Source: an uncultured Mollicutes bacterium (GTDB lineage Bacteria; Bacillota_I; Bacilli_A; RF39; UBA660). From it: 37,629 nt of DNA. The translations under genes were made by a program, and so were the position numbers. The stretch lies in NCBI GenBank assembly GCA_946500425.1, contig CAMMVQ010000011.1, forward strand, positions 1 to 37,629, read 5' to 3'. Shown here piece after piece: positions 15,759 to 24,516 of this stretch (its first letter is position 1; the number at the start of each line of letters is the position of its first letter). Below the pieces are notes generated by a model, which saw only the letters and a program-made list of their open reading frames with translations, was not told the DNA's origin and did not search any database.

Positions 15759-17296
15759 TATACGGCAGGATATACCCCAACTCCTATTGGAAGCCCAATT
15801 ATGTACCAACAAATTATCATGAAAAGCCACATTAATCCAATTACCGCAAAATATGGCAAGATTGCTCGGTAACACCCTCTTATGCTAAAATCATTTTTAT
15901 TTCTTGTATATACTTCAATAAAGCCAATAAACACAACAAAATAGCTAAAAACTGGCGTTATTACGTTGGTAATTGAATCTCCTGCTCTAAAGACGAGCTG
16001 AGCAAACTCAGGAGTAATATTTGCCTTCATAACCGCCGGCATTATGTTAGGCGCTAATATTGACCACTTAGCAACCGAACCCGGAACAAAAAGGTTAGCA
16101 ATCATGGTGAATACTAAAATTAGCAATATTAATGGTATGAACGAAAATTCAGACATCGAAATAACGTTAGCTAAATTTCCGGTTATTACGGTCCCCAAGT
16201 TGGATTCTTCAACAATCGCAATAAACTGTGCCGCAAAGAAAATAAGAACAAACATGCCACCAATACTTTTTAAATAATCCGTTGAAAAGTTAACAAGGTC
16301 TCTTATTTTCCTAATCGAACCAGTTACAACTCCAAAAACAAAACCCTGAATCGCAAAAACCAAACTAATTATACTAACAAAATTACTCATTAAAAGTGCA
16401 TCACTACTAAATAACATCTTTGTATAATTTGTTTGTGACTTATCAAGAAGTAGGCCTAAAAAGCCATCACCGGATACTGGTATAACCATTAGTATTATCA
16501 AAACCAAACAAACCACGGTAGCAATTAAAGCAGCTATTAAACCTTTCTTCTCTTCCGTTTCATCTAAAACTAATTCATCATCGTCGTTTAAATTATTTCT
16601 ACCGAATTTTTTAACCATTATTTTTTCTGTTATGAAGGTACAAATACCCGCAATAAAAATAGCAGCAACGATGATAAAAATTAAATTACTGCCTTGTGAA
16701 ACAACATAGTCTGGGTCAAGCAATTTAGCACTAGCTTCGGTATAACTTGATAAATTATAATCTAAGGAAGTGATAAATAATCCCGCCCCATGTCCTGCCG
16801 CTATTGAGGCAAATCCAAGTGCTAAACCACCTATTGGGTTACGGTTCATCGTCATAAATAACACGGCACCTAAAGGTAGCAATAAGACGTATCCAACGTT
16901 TGAATCAACACTTGAAACAATGCATATTAATGAATAAATAAACACGACGATAAACTTAGGAATATTCTTGGTTATTTTTGAACATAAGGTTTTTAAAAAT
17001 CCTGACTTTAACGCTATTCCGAATGCTATTGCCGCAATAAGTAATGAACCTAAAGGTACAAAATTAACCAAGTTATCATAAGATGAAGTTATTAAAAACT
17101 TAAGCCCATCAATACTCAAAAGAGAATTAACGGCGGTTGTCGTTGTTTCTACTTCTCCTGCAATGGTGGTAAGCTCATCATAAGTAACCTGAAAATTTAA
17201 AGCGTTTGCAATTCCGCTTATAATCACAACCAATACCGACATGTATATAAAAAACATAACCGGATGCGATGACCTTTTCTTTTTTTCTTTAATCAC
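15758..17296 (-). CDS. AbgT-family transporter
   Basis: The 512-residue membrane protein has about a dozen hydrophobic segments and the AbgT pattern, including NRNPIGGLALGFASIAAGHGAGLF, the SYTEASAKLLDPDYVVSQGSN loop and SKWSIL-type C-terminal motif (VPGSVAKWSILAPNIMPAVMKANITPEFAQ). AbgT proteins import p-aminobenzoyl-glutamate or export sulfonamides and related compounds; the substrate here is unknown. The start is GTG at 17296, with GGAGGTG 5 nt upstream. It overlaps the end of the DUF951 gene by 8 bp, so it is co-transcribed with the par block. Length is usual. Confidence 0.88.
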   Translation of the reverse strand: MIKEKKKRSSHPVMFFIYMSVLVVIISGIANALNFQVTYDELTTIAGEVETTTTAVNSLLSIDGLKFLITSSYDNLVNFVPLGSLLIAAIAFGIALKSGFLKTLCSKITKNIPKFIVVFIYSLICIVSSVDSNVGYVLLLPLGAVLFMTMNRNPIGGLALGFASIAAGHGAGLFITSLDYNLSSYTEASAKLLDPDYVVSQGSNLIFIIVAAIFIAGICTFITEKIMVKKFGRNNLNDDDELVLDETEEKKGLIAALIATVVCLVLIILMVIPVSGDGFLGLLLDKSQTNYTKMLFSSDALLMSNFVSIISLVFAIQGFVFGVVTGSIRKIRDLVNFSTDYLKSIGGMFVLIFFAAQFIAIVEESNLGTVITGNLANVISMSEFSFIPLILLILVFTMIANLFVPGSVAKWSILAPNIMPAVMKANITPEFAQLVFRAGDSITNVITPVFSYFVVFIGFIEVYTRNKNDFSIRGCYRAILPYFAVIGLMWLFMIICWYIIGLPIGVGVYPAV

Positions 17297-17483
17297 TTTG
17301 CACCTCCAACACCTTTTTTATCTTTTTGTTAAACTCTGCGCGTGGTACCATGATAACCCTACCACAGTTTACGCATTTTATTTTTATGTCTACGCCCACA
17401 CGTATTACCTCGAACTTATTAGAACCACATGGATGATTTTTTTTCATTTCAACCATTGAACCTAACCCATAATTATTTTTCAT
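17289..17483 (-). CDS. DUF951 small zinc-ribbon-like protein (YyzM)
   Basis: This 64-residue protein matches DUF951: a start near VEMKKNHPCGSNKFEVIRVGVDIKIKCVNCGRVIMVPRAEFNKKIKKV. The Cys residues (HPCG and CVNC) suggest a metal site. It begins 11 bp inside the mscS gene and ends 8 bp into abgT, so translation is tightly coupled. In Bacillus and relatives it sits between ychF and the parAB block, which supports orthology. Function is unknown. Confidence 0.9.
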   Translation of the reverse strand: MKNNYGLGSMVEMKKNHPCGSNKFEVIRVGVDIKIKCVNCGRVIMVPRAEFNKKIKKVLEVQSD

Positions 17484-18273
17484 TATGAACCTCTATATAC
17501 GAAGATTTAATGCCATTCTTGCTCAAACAATCCTTAATCTCTTTTCTTATTGCCCTTTCAACGTCATAATTAGTAGTGGGTTTACATTTACCAACCAATC
17601 TAAACATGATTGAAGAATCACTTATGTTTTGTATTCCTAACAATTCTACTTCTCCTATTAAATCTGGAATCTTTTCTTTTAAAGTAGCAGCATTAAGTTT
17701 AAGAATATTTTCGGCTTTTTTTGAGCTGGCATCATTAGCAACCGGCACATCAACAACCGCTAGCCCGCTTTCTAAACTATAGTTAATTACTTCGGTTATG
17801 TTACGGTTTGAAATTATTTTAACCTCGCCAGTATACGCCCTAATTCTAGTTGACTTTAACCCCAAGGAAATAACCGTTCCTTGAAAATTTCCTATTTCAA
17901 CTAAATCACCTACGGCAAATTGGTTTTCAAAAAGAATTGAAACCCCAACTAAAATATCTTTTAAAATATCTTGGAAGGCTAACCCAATAACCAAACTGGC
18001 AACCCCTAATCCGGTTATAATAGCAGCCGTATTAACCCCAAATACACTTAATATTGATAATATCGCTAGTACCCATATAACGTATTTTGTTACGTTACAA
18101 AATAAACTTCTTAAAGTTTTTAGCTTTCTAGCATCAAATCTTTTATGCTTCTTTGACGGATTAAACGTCTTTTTAATAATGCCTTGAATTATTTTTTCAA
18201 GTACGATTGAAACGATTATAATTATAATTGGCATGTATATTTCTTTTACTAGTTGTAAGCCGAAAATTTTCAT
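17473..18273 (-). CDS. mscS: small-conductance mechanosensitive channel MscS
   Basis: This protein acts as a pressure-relief channel under hypo-osmotic shock. The 266-residue protein has three N-terminal hydrophobic helices. The third is the glycine/alanine-rich pore segment (NTAAIITGLGVASLVIGLAFQDILKDILVGVSILFENQFAVGD), followed by the cytosolic beta domain (GTVISLGLKSTRIRAYTGEVKIISNRNI) and the C-terminal alpha-beta cage. It is a short MscS type. It lies directly after parB (9 bp gap), a standard Bacillota arrangement. Confidence 0.93.
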   Translation of the reverse strand: MKIFGLQLVKEIYMPIIIIIVSIVLEKIIQGIIKKTFNPSKKHKRFDARKLKTLRSLFCNVTKYVIWVLAILSILSVFGVNTAAIITGLGVASLVIGLAFQDILKDILVGVSILFENQFAVGDLVEIGNFQGTVISLGLKSTRIRAYTGEVKIISNRNITEVINYSLESGLAVVDVPVANDASSKKAENILKLNAATLKEKIPDLIGEVELLGIQNISDSSIMFRLVGKCKPTTNYDVERAIRKEIKDCLSKNGIKSSYIEVHNEK

Positions 18274-18282
18274 AATACACTC

Positions 18283-19170
18283 CTATTCAACTTCAATGTT
18301 TAATATCTCAAGAATACGGTTTAAATCTTCTTTTGTTGCAAACGAAATTTTAATTTTATTTCCAGAAATAGATACCCTCGTACCCAATTTTTCCTTCATC
18401 GCATCTTCTACCGGTTTAAATTCCTTACTACGCTTTGGTTTTGAAACCGGAACGGTTCTGGTAAAATTATCAGCTTCCGCTATTTTTTCAAGTTCTCTTA
18501 CGCTTAAATTTTCGTTTATAACCCGGTTAGCAAGTTCCTCTATTTGTCCGTGATTTTCTAATTTACTAAGTACTCTGGCGTGTCCCATCGATATTTTATT
18601 ATATAAAACCATGTCTTGAACATTCAAAGGAAGTCTTAACAAGCCGAGCATGTTAGTAATGTGACTCCTTGATTTTCCTAATTTTTTCGCAAGTTCATCC
18701 TGGGTTAAACGAAGGGACTCAATGATTGCCTTATACGCTTTTGCCTCTTCAATCGCAGACAAGTCTTCACGTTGTAAGTTTTCTAAAAGTGCAACTTGCA
18801 TCATTTCTTCGTCGGTAAAATCACGAATGATGGCAGGAATCTTAGTTAATCCCGCTAACTGTGATGCTCTTGCCCTTCTTTCACCCGCTATTATGTTATA
18901 ACCCTTAACGCTTTTTCTAACTATTATCGGTTGAAATACCCCGTGCTCTTTAATTGAGTCCGAAAGCTCTTTTAAGGCTTCATCATCAAATATTTTTCTA
19001 GGCTGATACGGATTACTCATTAATTCACTAAGGTTAACTTCTACTATTTCATCTTTTGGTGTGTCTTTAACGATGTCTTTTTCAACCTGATCAAAATCAA
19101 GCATCTCAGAATTAAATAACTGTTCTAATCCCATTCCAAGGGCCCTTCTTTTACCTGTCTCTTCTTTCAT
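18283..19170 (-). CDS. parB: chromosome-partitioning CTPase ParB (Spo0J)
   Basis: ParB binds parS sites and spreads as a CTP-dependent clamp to load SMC and organise the origin. The 295-residue protein shows the NPYQPRKIFDD and IIAGERRARAS motifs of the CTP-binding domain, the helix-turn-helix region (LTQDELAKKLGKSRSHITNMLGLLRLP) and a C-terminal dimer domain. Its start overlaps the parA end by 20 bp. No parS-like palindrome was found in or near the gene by eye. Confidence 0.95.
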   Translation of the reverse strand: MKEETGKRRALGMGLEQLFNSEMLDFDQVEKDIVKDTPKDEIVEVNLSELMSNPYQPRKIFDDEALKELSDSIKEHGVFQPIIVRKSVKGYNIIAGERRARASQLAGLTKIPAIIRDFTDEEMMQVALLENLQREDLSAIEEAKAYKAIIESLRLTQDELAKKLGKSRSHITNMLGLLRLPLNVQDMVLYNKISMGHARVLSKLENHGQIEELANRVINENLSVRELEKIAEADNFTRTVPVSKPKRSKEFKPVEDAMKEKLGTRVSISGNKIKISFATKEDLNRILEILNIEVE

Positions 19171-19945
19171 TTTGTTCGATTACCTCCTTTGCTAAATTAA
19201 GGTATGCTTCGGTACCGCGACTCATAGGGTCATATGCCACAATTGGTTTTCCGTGTGATGGAGCTTCGGTTAACCTAATCAATCTAGGAATAAGCGTGTT
19301 ATATACTCTTTCTTTAAAAAATCCTCTTATTTCTTCTACTACTTCTAACCCTAAATTAGTTCTTGAATCAAGCATCGTAAGAAGCACTCCTTCTATTTCT
19401 AGCCCAGGATTAAGCTTCCTTTGGGCAAGCATGATAGAATTTAGAAGCTGCATAATTCCTTCTAGGGCGAAAAACTCACACTGAACCGGAATCAAAACCG
19501 AATTAGCAGCCGTAAGCGCGTTAGTTGTTAAAAGCCCAAGTGAAGGTGGGCAATCAATGATTATAAAATCATAATTTTCTTTTATTGGCTCAAGCGCTAT
19601 TCTTAGTTGCATGTTCTTCTGAAAATTAGGGTCCTGCTTTGACTTTTCAATTAATTCTATATCAGCACCCGCCAAGTTAATGGTAGCAGGTATGATAGAT
19701 AAATTTTTAAAATTAGTTCTTATAATAGCTTGTTTAGCCTCGCACCTACCTAGCAAAAGATCATAGATGCTTTTATCCACGTCTCCTTTGTTAATTCCAA
19801 CTCCGGTGGAAGCATTTCCTTGAGGGTCTAAATCTATTAATAGTACCCGTTTGTTTTGAACGCCTAGTGACGCCGCTAAATTGATACTAGTAGTGGTCTT
19901 TCCAACACCACCCTTTTGGTTTACCAAAGCTATTATTTTTCCCAT
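19151..19945 (-). CDS. parA: chromosome-partitioning ATPase ParA (Soj)
   Basis: This P-loop ATPase works with ParB in origin segregation and, in Bacillus, controls DnaA. The deviant Walker A KGGVGKTT is at about residues 11-18, the Walker B-type IIDCPPSLG follows near residue 120, and the switch region is intact. I place the start at the ATG at 19945, behind GAGGGG. A TTG six codons earlier lies inside that ribosome site and gives an extension not seen in the family. parA-parB-mscS-DUF951-abgT look like one transcript. Confidence 0.95.
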   Translation of the reverse strand: MGKIIALVNQKGGVGKTTTSINLAASLGVQNKRVLLIDLDPQGNASTGVGINKGDVDKSIYDLLLGRCEAKQAIIRTNFKNLSIIPATINLAGADIELIEKSKQDPNFQKNMQLRIALEPIKENYDFIIIDCPPSLGLLTTNALTAANSVLIPVQCEFFALEGIMQLLNSIMLAQRKLNPGLEIEGVLLTMLDSRTNLGLEVVEEIRGFFKERVYNTLIPRLIRLTEAPSHGKPIVAYDPMSRGTEAYLNLAKEVIEQNERRDR

Positions 19946-19990
19946 GCTGACACTTCCCCTCAACTACATTCTGTATTCTATTACAAATCT

Positions 19991-20019
19991 ATTCTATCAA
20001 AAAAATAATATTTTTTAAA
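19991..20019 (-). promoter_or_regulatory. candidate sigma-A promoter of parA
   Basis: On the minus strand TTTAAA (20014-20019), a 17-bp spacer and TAGAAT (19991-19996), 46 bases upstream of the parA ATG. The -35 is weak; this is a candidate only. Confidence 0.4.
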
Positions 20020-20038
20020 GTCTAAAAAGACAATCTTC

Positions 20039-20221
20039 TTACTTAACTTTTTTCTTAGCACTAGCTTTCACATCATTTATTCCTTTAGAATCAGCGTATT
20101 TTAAAGTTTCTTCCTCACTTTTAATCATGCTAATAATTCTAAGATACTCTTGGAGTTTAAGACCTGGTGGCAAAAAGCCAATGCCATCAAGCATGGCCTT
20201 ATAATCTTTAAAAGGACTCAT
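20039..20221 (-). CDS. hypothetical 60-residue protein after whiA
   Basis: The start at 20221 has an ideal GGAGGGATAAA spacing, formed across the whiA stop codon, so translation is coupled to whiA. The protein is a small, mostly helical Lys-rich product (MSPFKDYKAMLDGIGFLPPGLKLQEYLRIISMIK) with a GFLPPG turn and a highly basic end (SAKKKVK). No membrane or metal motif is visible. I do not recognise a family. An alternative frame start nine codons upstream lies inside whiA and is less likely. Confidence 0.6.
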   Translation of the reverse strand: MSPFKDYKAMLDGIGFLPPGLKLQEYLRIISMIKSEEETLKYADSKGINDVKASAKKKVK

Positions 20222-20222
20222 T

Positions 20223-21152
20223 TTATCCCTCCTTAATTTTATCAGCAAATTCCTTTATTTTTCTAAAACGATGATTTAAGCAAGACTTACTTATGTTGGC
20301 GTTCGTCTCCAAACTAATTATCTTACTAAGTTCAATAAGGGATGCTTCTGGATACCTAACACGGTATTCAGCTGTTTCTTTTAACTTATCATCCATCAAA
20401 TCAAACATATCATTATCCTTAATATAATTTATTTCAGAAATAAGCTTATTAGAAGTCGCTATCGTCTTTTCAACGTTTGCTTGCTCACAGTTATTTAATC
20501 GGTTAGTCATGTTAACCTTTTCTCTATAAACCCTTATTTCCTCATAGTACATAACCCCGTTATAAGCTCTTATAAGCCTTAAAAAATCACTTATTTTTTC
20601 AGCTTCTTTTATGTATATCATGTAACCTTTTTTACGGTGCAAAATTTTACTATTTAAGTTATGCTTCTTAAGCAAGTCATTCAAAAAATTAGCATACTCG
20701 GTATCATTAATTAAAAACTCCAAATGATACCTAGAAGTTTTGGGGTCATTTAAGCTACCACTAACCATAAATACTCCCCTTAAATAGGCTCTTGTTAGTT
20801 CTTCGTCTGACAAAATTGACTCACTAGGAAGCTTTAAAAACTGGTTCTTTTCGTTAATTATTCCAACGTCCCTCAAAACTTTTAAAGTATCCCTTTTCAA
20901 TTCTAATACGTATATTTCGTTTTTCTTAAAATTATAATTCTTCCTTAAAGAAATATTTAGGTTAATATCATACAAAATCTTAAACAAACCAAAAATTCTG
21001 TTCGCAACAAACTTATTTTCAGTTTGCATTTTAATGTTATATATTTTTATCTCTGCACCCGTTCTAATTATTCCAGATAGTTCTGATAAATACTCAGCCC
21101 TGGTACATTCGGTTGTACTTATTTCTTTTTTTATTTTACTAGAAAACGTCAT
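20223..21152 (-). CDS. whiA: DNA-binding protein WhiA
   Basis: WhiA is a conserved Gram-positive protein that combines a homing-endonuclease-like N-terminal fold without nuclease activity and a C-terminal helix-turn-helix; in Bacillus it affects cell division and chromosome segregation, in Streptomyces sporulation. The 309-residue protein shows the family start (FSSKIKKEISTTECTRAEYLSELSGIIRTGAEI), the LTRAYLRGVFMVSGSLNDPKTSRYHLEF core, and the end ASLIELSKIISLETNANISKSCLNHRFRKI. In many Bacillota it follows rapZ and yvcK, which are absent here. Confidence 0.95.
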   Translation of the reverse strand: MTFSSKIKKEISTTECTRAEYLSELSGIIRTGAEIKIYNIKMQTENKFVANRIFGLFKILYDINLNISLRKNYNFKKNEIYVLELKRDTLKVLRDVGIINEKNQFLKLPSESILSDEELTRAYLRGVFMVSGSLNDPKTSRYHLEFLINDTEYANFLNDLLKKHNLNSKILHRKKGYMIYIKEAEKISDFLRLIRAYNGVMYYEEIRVYREKVNMTNRLNNCEQANVEKTIATSNKLISEINYIKDNDMFDLMDDKLKETAEYRVRYPEASLIELSKIISLETNANISKSCLNHRFRKIKEFADKIKEG

Positions 21153-21176
21153 ACAATCACTTTCCTTACTTAAGTA

Positions 21177-21205
21177 AGTATATCAAATAACGAGTTTTAT
21201 TTCAA
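21177..21205 (-). promoter_or_regulatory. sigma-A promoter of whiA
   Basis: On the minus strand TTGAAA (21200-21205), a 17-bp spacer and TATACT (21177-21182), 24 bases upstream of the ATG. It is divergent from, and close to, the promoter of the next gene on the plus strand. Confidence 0.65.
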
Positions 21206-21232
21206 CATATCCAGGCGTTTTTTATCATAATG

Positions 21233-21260
21233 TTGATTTTTACTAAAAAATGAGTATAAT
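21233..21260 (+). promoter_or_regulatory. sigma-A promoter of the 324-residue hypothetical gene
   Basis: TTGATT (21233-21238), a 16-bp spacer and a perfect TATAAT (21255-21260) lie 27 bases upstream of the ATG. It is a good promoter, so this gene is probably well expressed. Confidence 0.65.
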
Positions 21261-21287
21261 AAAACCATTCAAGAAAGGAGTTTATTA

Positions 21288-22262
21288 ATGGGAAAGAACA
21301 TAACAACACCAAAGTTATCAATATTAACGGAAGAACAAGTATACGGAAATAACAAATTAAACATATTTAAAGTAATTGGCCCGGAAGCAGCGGTTAGTGA
21401 TACTGCTATTTTAAGAGGGGCTTTTGTATCAAGTTATCATGTGGATAATGATAGTTCTCTAAGCGGAAGAATAGGTTATTATTGGCTTCAAAATTCAGAT
21501 GGAGCTGGAGACGCGCGCGGCGTTTACTGTTATGGTGGTAGCGACTGGGATTTATGTACCGAACGTATTGGCGGTGTTCGCGCAGCTTTGCCGTACTCAC
21601 AAATCAAAAATCTTCCACATACGATTAAAACAAGATTAGCTGGATTAGAAGAAATAACCTATGGATATTATCCAGGTGCAGCCGTAGATAGTATAATGCA
21701 AGATGTTTTAAACTCTGCTTATAATTCTGGAACTTTAAAAAGACTTGGAGTTAGTTGCACTTTTGATGGTAGACGATATAATGATTATGATAAATACTTT
21801 TTGCCAGAAGAGCAAGTGTATTTTGAGTATAATGGAGAAATATATACTAATATAAGAGCTAACTCAAGTTTCGATAATTTTACCCTTTCTAATGGTGAAA
21901 ATTATAAAAATGAGGATTATGTTTGGACAAAAGTTGAACCAATCATTTGGTTAAAACACCCAGATGATGACATCATGATAAGTGAAAAAGAAATAATTGC
22001 AGGTGTTAGGTTTTATAAACATAATTGCGGATATAACGGTGATTTTAGTAAGACCGAAATTAAATGGTTTTTAGATAATTTTTTATCTAAGGAAATATTT
22101 ATGTTTAATCCATTGATTCAAGAATACATCGACAACATAGAAAAAGAAAATCATGAACCAGAAAACAAAACAACTAATAATTATGTTGATTTGTATAAAA
22201 ATAATAAGCCAATAGCAAAAATTAAAGTTAAAACATTAAATATAAAACACAAAAATAAATAA
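21288..22262 (+). CDS. hypothetical protein with lectin/FGE-like (DUF6273-type) domain
   Basis: This 324-residue protein has no signal peptide or membrane helix. A domain with the pattern GYYWLQNSDGAGDARGVYCYGG ... GGVRAALPYSQI (about residues 60-105) resembles DUF6273, a C-type-lectin or formylglycine-enzyme-like fold found in many gut Bacillota. A second, more divergent segment (VWTKVEPIIWLKHP ... EIIAGVRFYKHN) may be a related half, and the C-terminus is Lys/Asn-rich. A strong AGGAG site and promoter suggest expression. It is the only plus-strand gene between whiA and trxB. A cytoplasmic place is inferred from the missing export signal. The family call is by pattern only and the function is unknown. 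Confidence 0.5.
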   Translation: MGKNITTPKLSILTEEQVYGNNKLNIFKVIGPEAAVSDTAILRGAFVSSYHVDNDSSLSGRIGYYWLQNSDGAGDARGVYCYGGSDWDLCTERIGGVRAALPYSQIKNLPHTIKTRLAGLEEITYGYYPGAAVDSIMQDVLNSAYNSGTLKRLGVSCTFDGRRYNDYDKYFLPEEQVYFEYNGEIYTNIRANSSFDNFTLSNGENYKNEDYVWTKVEPIIWLKHPDDDIMISEKEIIAGVRFYKHNCGYNGDFSKTEIKWFLDNFLSKEIFMFNPLIQEYIDNIEKENHEPENKTTNNYVDLYKNNKPIAKIKVKTLNIKHKNK

Positions 22263-22278
22263 TATTAGCTATAACATA

Positions 22279-22311
22279 ATAAAAGCAGGAAACTTAATTC
22301 CTACTTTTTTT
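22279..22311. terminator. hairpin terminator between hypothetical gene and trxB
   Basis: A 9-bp near-perfect inverted repeat (22283-22291 with 22298-22306) has T runs on both strands. On the minus strand the one odd pair is a G-U wobble, and the hairpin overlaps the trxB stop. Confidence 0.6.
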
Positions 22312-23217
22312 GTCATTTATTATTGAGCTTGCTGCGATGGCACCTTCACTAGTTGCCGTTATTACTTGATAAAGCGACTTATCAATTGCATCACCACAAG
22401 CATAAACACATGATATGTTTGTTTCCATGTTATCATTAACCACTATTCCTTTTTCATTAGTTTTAAGTGATAGGCTTTGATAATAATCGTCATTCGCATC
22501 ATGCCCGATGCACACAAACACACCATCAGTCTTTATTATTTCTCCAGTATTAAGTTTGACGCCTGTGATTTTCTTATCATCACCAATTATTTCTTCCGCC
22601 GTAACGTTATACATTACTTTTACGTTATCATTTTTTCTCACGTCGTCTATTTCCTTTTTATCCGCTCGAAGATTATTAGAACGGTTTAAAACATATACGT
22701 TTTGTGCGATGTCACTTAAATAACTTGCCGTTTCCATGGCTGAATTTCCACCACCTATGATAATTACATCTTTATTTTTGTATAAAGCACCATCACAGAT
22801 AGCACAATAAGAAATTCCTTTTGACTCATATTTATCAGCGTTAATAGCTTTTAACTTTCTAGGTGTTCTTCCAGATGCTATTAACACGTAATTAACTAAA
22901 TATTTATTATTATCTGTAATCACTTCAAAAACTTCATCTTTCTTTAAAACGTTTTTAACTTCTTCTACTTTTAAGTTTGCCCCTAATTCTTCTATTTGAC
23001 TGTACATTCTAAAGGCCAGTACCGTTCCTTCTTTATCGGTATATCCCGGATAGTTTTCAATCCGATAGGTTTTATTAAGGTTACCTCCCGGTGCTTCTTT
23101 TTCAAACAAGGCGCATGAAACCCCCGCCCTTAACAAGTATATGGCAGCGCTCATTCCCGCGGGCCCCACCCCAATTATAGCAACATCAAAATCAGTATTT
23201 GATTTCATTTTCTTCAA
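22294..23217 (-). CDS. trxB: thioredoxin reductase
   Basis: TrxB passes electrons from NADPH through FAD and a Cys pair to thioredoxin. The 307-residue protein has the N-terminal FAD site GVGPAGM, the redox pair CAIC (C138, C141) followed by DG, the NADPH site GGGNSAMETA, and the C-terminal ACGD FAD motif. The start is uncertain: TTG at 23217 has GAGG 6 nt upstream, whereas the ATG at 23208 is too far from it. Both overlap lgt. Its position after lgt matches many Bacillota. Confidence 0.93.
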   Translation of the reverse strand: MKKMKSNTDFDVAIIGVGPAGMSAAIYLLRAGVSCALFEKEAPGGNLNKTYRIENYPGYTDKEGTVLAFRMYSQIEELGANLKVEEVKNVLKKDEVFEVITDNNKYLVNYVLIASGRTPRKLKAINADKYESKGISYCAICDGALYKNKDVIIIGGGNSAMETASYLSDIAQNVYVLNRSNNLRADKKEIDDVRKNDNVKVMYNVTAEEIIGDDKKITGVKLNTGEIIKTDGVFVCIGHDANDDYYQSLSLKTNEKGIVVNDNMETNISCVYACGDAIDKSLYQVITATSEGAIAASSIINDKKSRN

Positions 23218-24001
23218 ATTTCACCTCGTCATAGCTCTTACACTTTATTGTAGTAATAACAAACATTATTATTCCGGCAATTATCATCAAAATAGATACT
23301 AATTGAGCCATTTTAATACTTCCCAACATTAAACTATCGGTTCTAAGTGCTTCAACAAAGAATCTAACCGCTCCGTACCAAATAAGATATAAAGCCGTTG
23401 TGTTACCTAGTTTAGTTCTTTTCATGCCTCTTACCCCCATAAACACAAAGAAACCAATTAAACATAAAACGGACTCATAAAGGAACGTTGGATGATAATA
23501 ATGACCTCCAATGTACATTCCGTCAATTATAAAATCCGGCAAGTGTAATCCTTCTAGAAACGCTTTAGATACTATTCCACCGTGAGCTTCTCCATTAAAG
23601 AAGTTCCCCCAGCGGCCAATTGCCTGTGCCAAAATAAGACCAGGAACCGCTATGTCGGTCATTTTTAAAATGTTAACCTTATATTTCTTACAATATATTA
23701 TTAAGGTTATTAACCCAGCGATAATACCACCATGTATGGCAAGGCCACCATTCCAAATTTTAACTATCTCCATAGGAAATTCCATATAATAATCCAGGTT
23801 AAATAATACGTAATATATTCTGGCTCCTAAAAGTCCAAAAACAACGCACCAAAATATAAGATTAATCACAAAAGACTTAGGAATGTTATATCTCTTAGCT
23901 TCTTTAACAATTATAAAAGCTGCTAAAACAGCACCAATTAAAATAAAAATAGAATACCAAGTTACACTAAATGGTCCAAAACTAAACGCTACTGATTTCA
24001 T
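23192..24001 (-). CDS. lgt: prolipoprotein diacylglyceryl transferase
   Basis: Lgt adds diacylglycerol from phosphatidylglycerol to the lipobox cysteine, the first step of lipoprotein maturation. The 269-residue protein has about seven membrane segments and the signature GRWGNFFNGEAHGG, preceded by the GGLAIHGGIIAG segment and followed by YHPTFLYES. This would act on lipoproteins such as the one at 1061-2182. It overlaps trxB and follows the yvlD-like gene by 1 nt. Confidence 0.96.
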   Translation of the reverse strand: MKSVAFSFGPFSVTWYSIFILIGAVLAAFIIVKEAKRYNIPKSFVINLIFWCVVFGLLGARIYYVLFNLDYYMEFPMEIVKIWNGGLAIHGGIIAGLITLIIYCKKYKVNILKMTDIAVPGLILAQAIGRWGNFFNGEAHGGIVSKAFLEGLHLPDFIIDGMYIGGHYYHPTFLYESVLCLIGFFVFMGVRGMKRTKLGNTTALYLIWYGAVRFFVEALRTDSLMLGSIKMAQLVSILMIIAGIIMFVITTIKCKSYDEVKFEENEIKY

Positions 24002-24002
24002 G

Positions 24003-24458
24003 TTATCTCTTACACCTTTCTATAAGTGGTCTTATTATTACGTTTTCCATTAAAACGTTCATTATACTAATAAATATTGAAACTATAATTGGTGAAAAAA
24101 ATCCGGTCAAATAAAAGTGTTTTCCTAAAATAAGGTTAACCAAAAGAAGAATGGCAACGTTTATAACAAAATAGAACAAACCTAACGACATTCCTATTAA
24201 TGGCATGGTTAGGGCAACTAAAACCGGCTTTATGGTTTTGTTTAGTATGTATATAATAATAGCTGCCAAAAAGCCATAAAATATATTCTCAACGTATAAA
24301 GACCTAAATAAGTTAGAAGTAATAATAAGAACTATAGCATAACCAAACATGTAAATTAACCACTCTAAAACCAGGTTTAGACGGTACTCTAGTCCTGTTC
24401 CTATGTTATTCTTAGAATTCTTCTTATTATTTTTATCGTTTACTACTATTACCTTCAT
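24003..24458 (-). CDS. YvlD-like membrane protein (phage-holin-4 family)
   Basis: The 151-residue protein has four hydrophobic helices after a short Lys/Asn-rich start. Segments such as RSLYVENIFYGFLAAIIIYILNKTIKPVLVALTMPL and GLFYFVINVAILLLVN match the YvlD/DUF360 family, also labelled phage holin 4 although it is a host gene. In Bacillus it lies by hprK and lgt; here lgt follows directly and hprK is missing. Function is unknown. Its ribosome site is a modest GGTGAT. Confidence 0.85.
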   Translation of the reverse strand: MKVIVVNDKNNKKNSKNNIGTGLEYRLNLVLEWLIYMFGYAIVLIITSNLFRSLYVENIFYGFLAAIIIYILNKTIKPVLVALTMPLIGMSLGLFYFVINVAILLLVNLILGKHFYLTGFFSPIIVSIFISIMNVLMENVIIRPLIERCKR

Positions 24459-24516
24459 AGTATCACCATTCTAATTATATCATAATGATATTAAAATATA
24501 TAATTAATTTTAAACG

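Noticed and set aside
19151-21205. parS site near parAB
   Set aside because: No good match to TGTTTCACGTGAAACA was found by eye; isolated CACGTG words at about 5868 (in ung) and 32118 (in uvrB) lack the right flanks.
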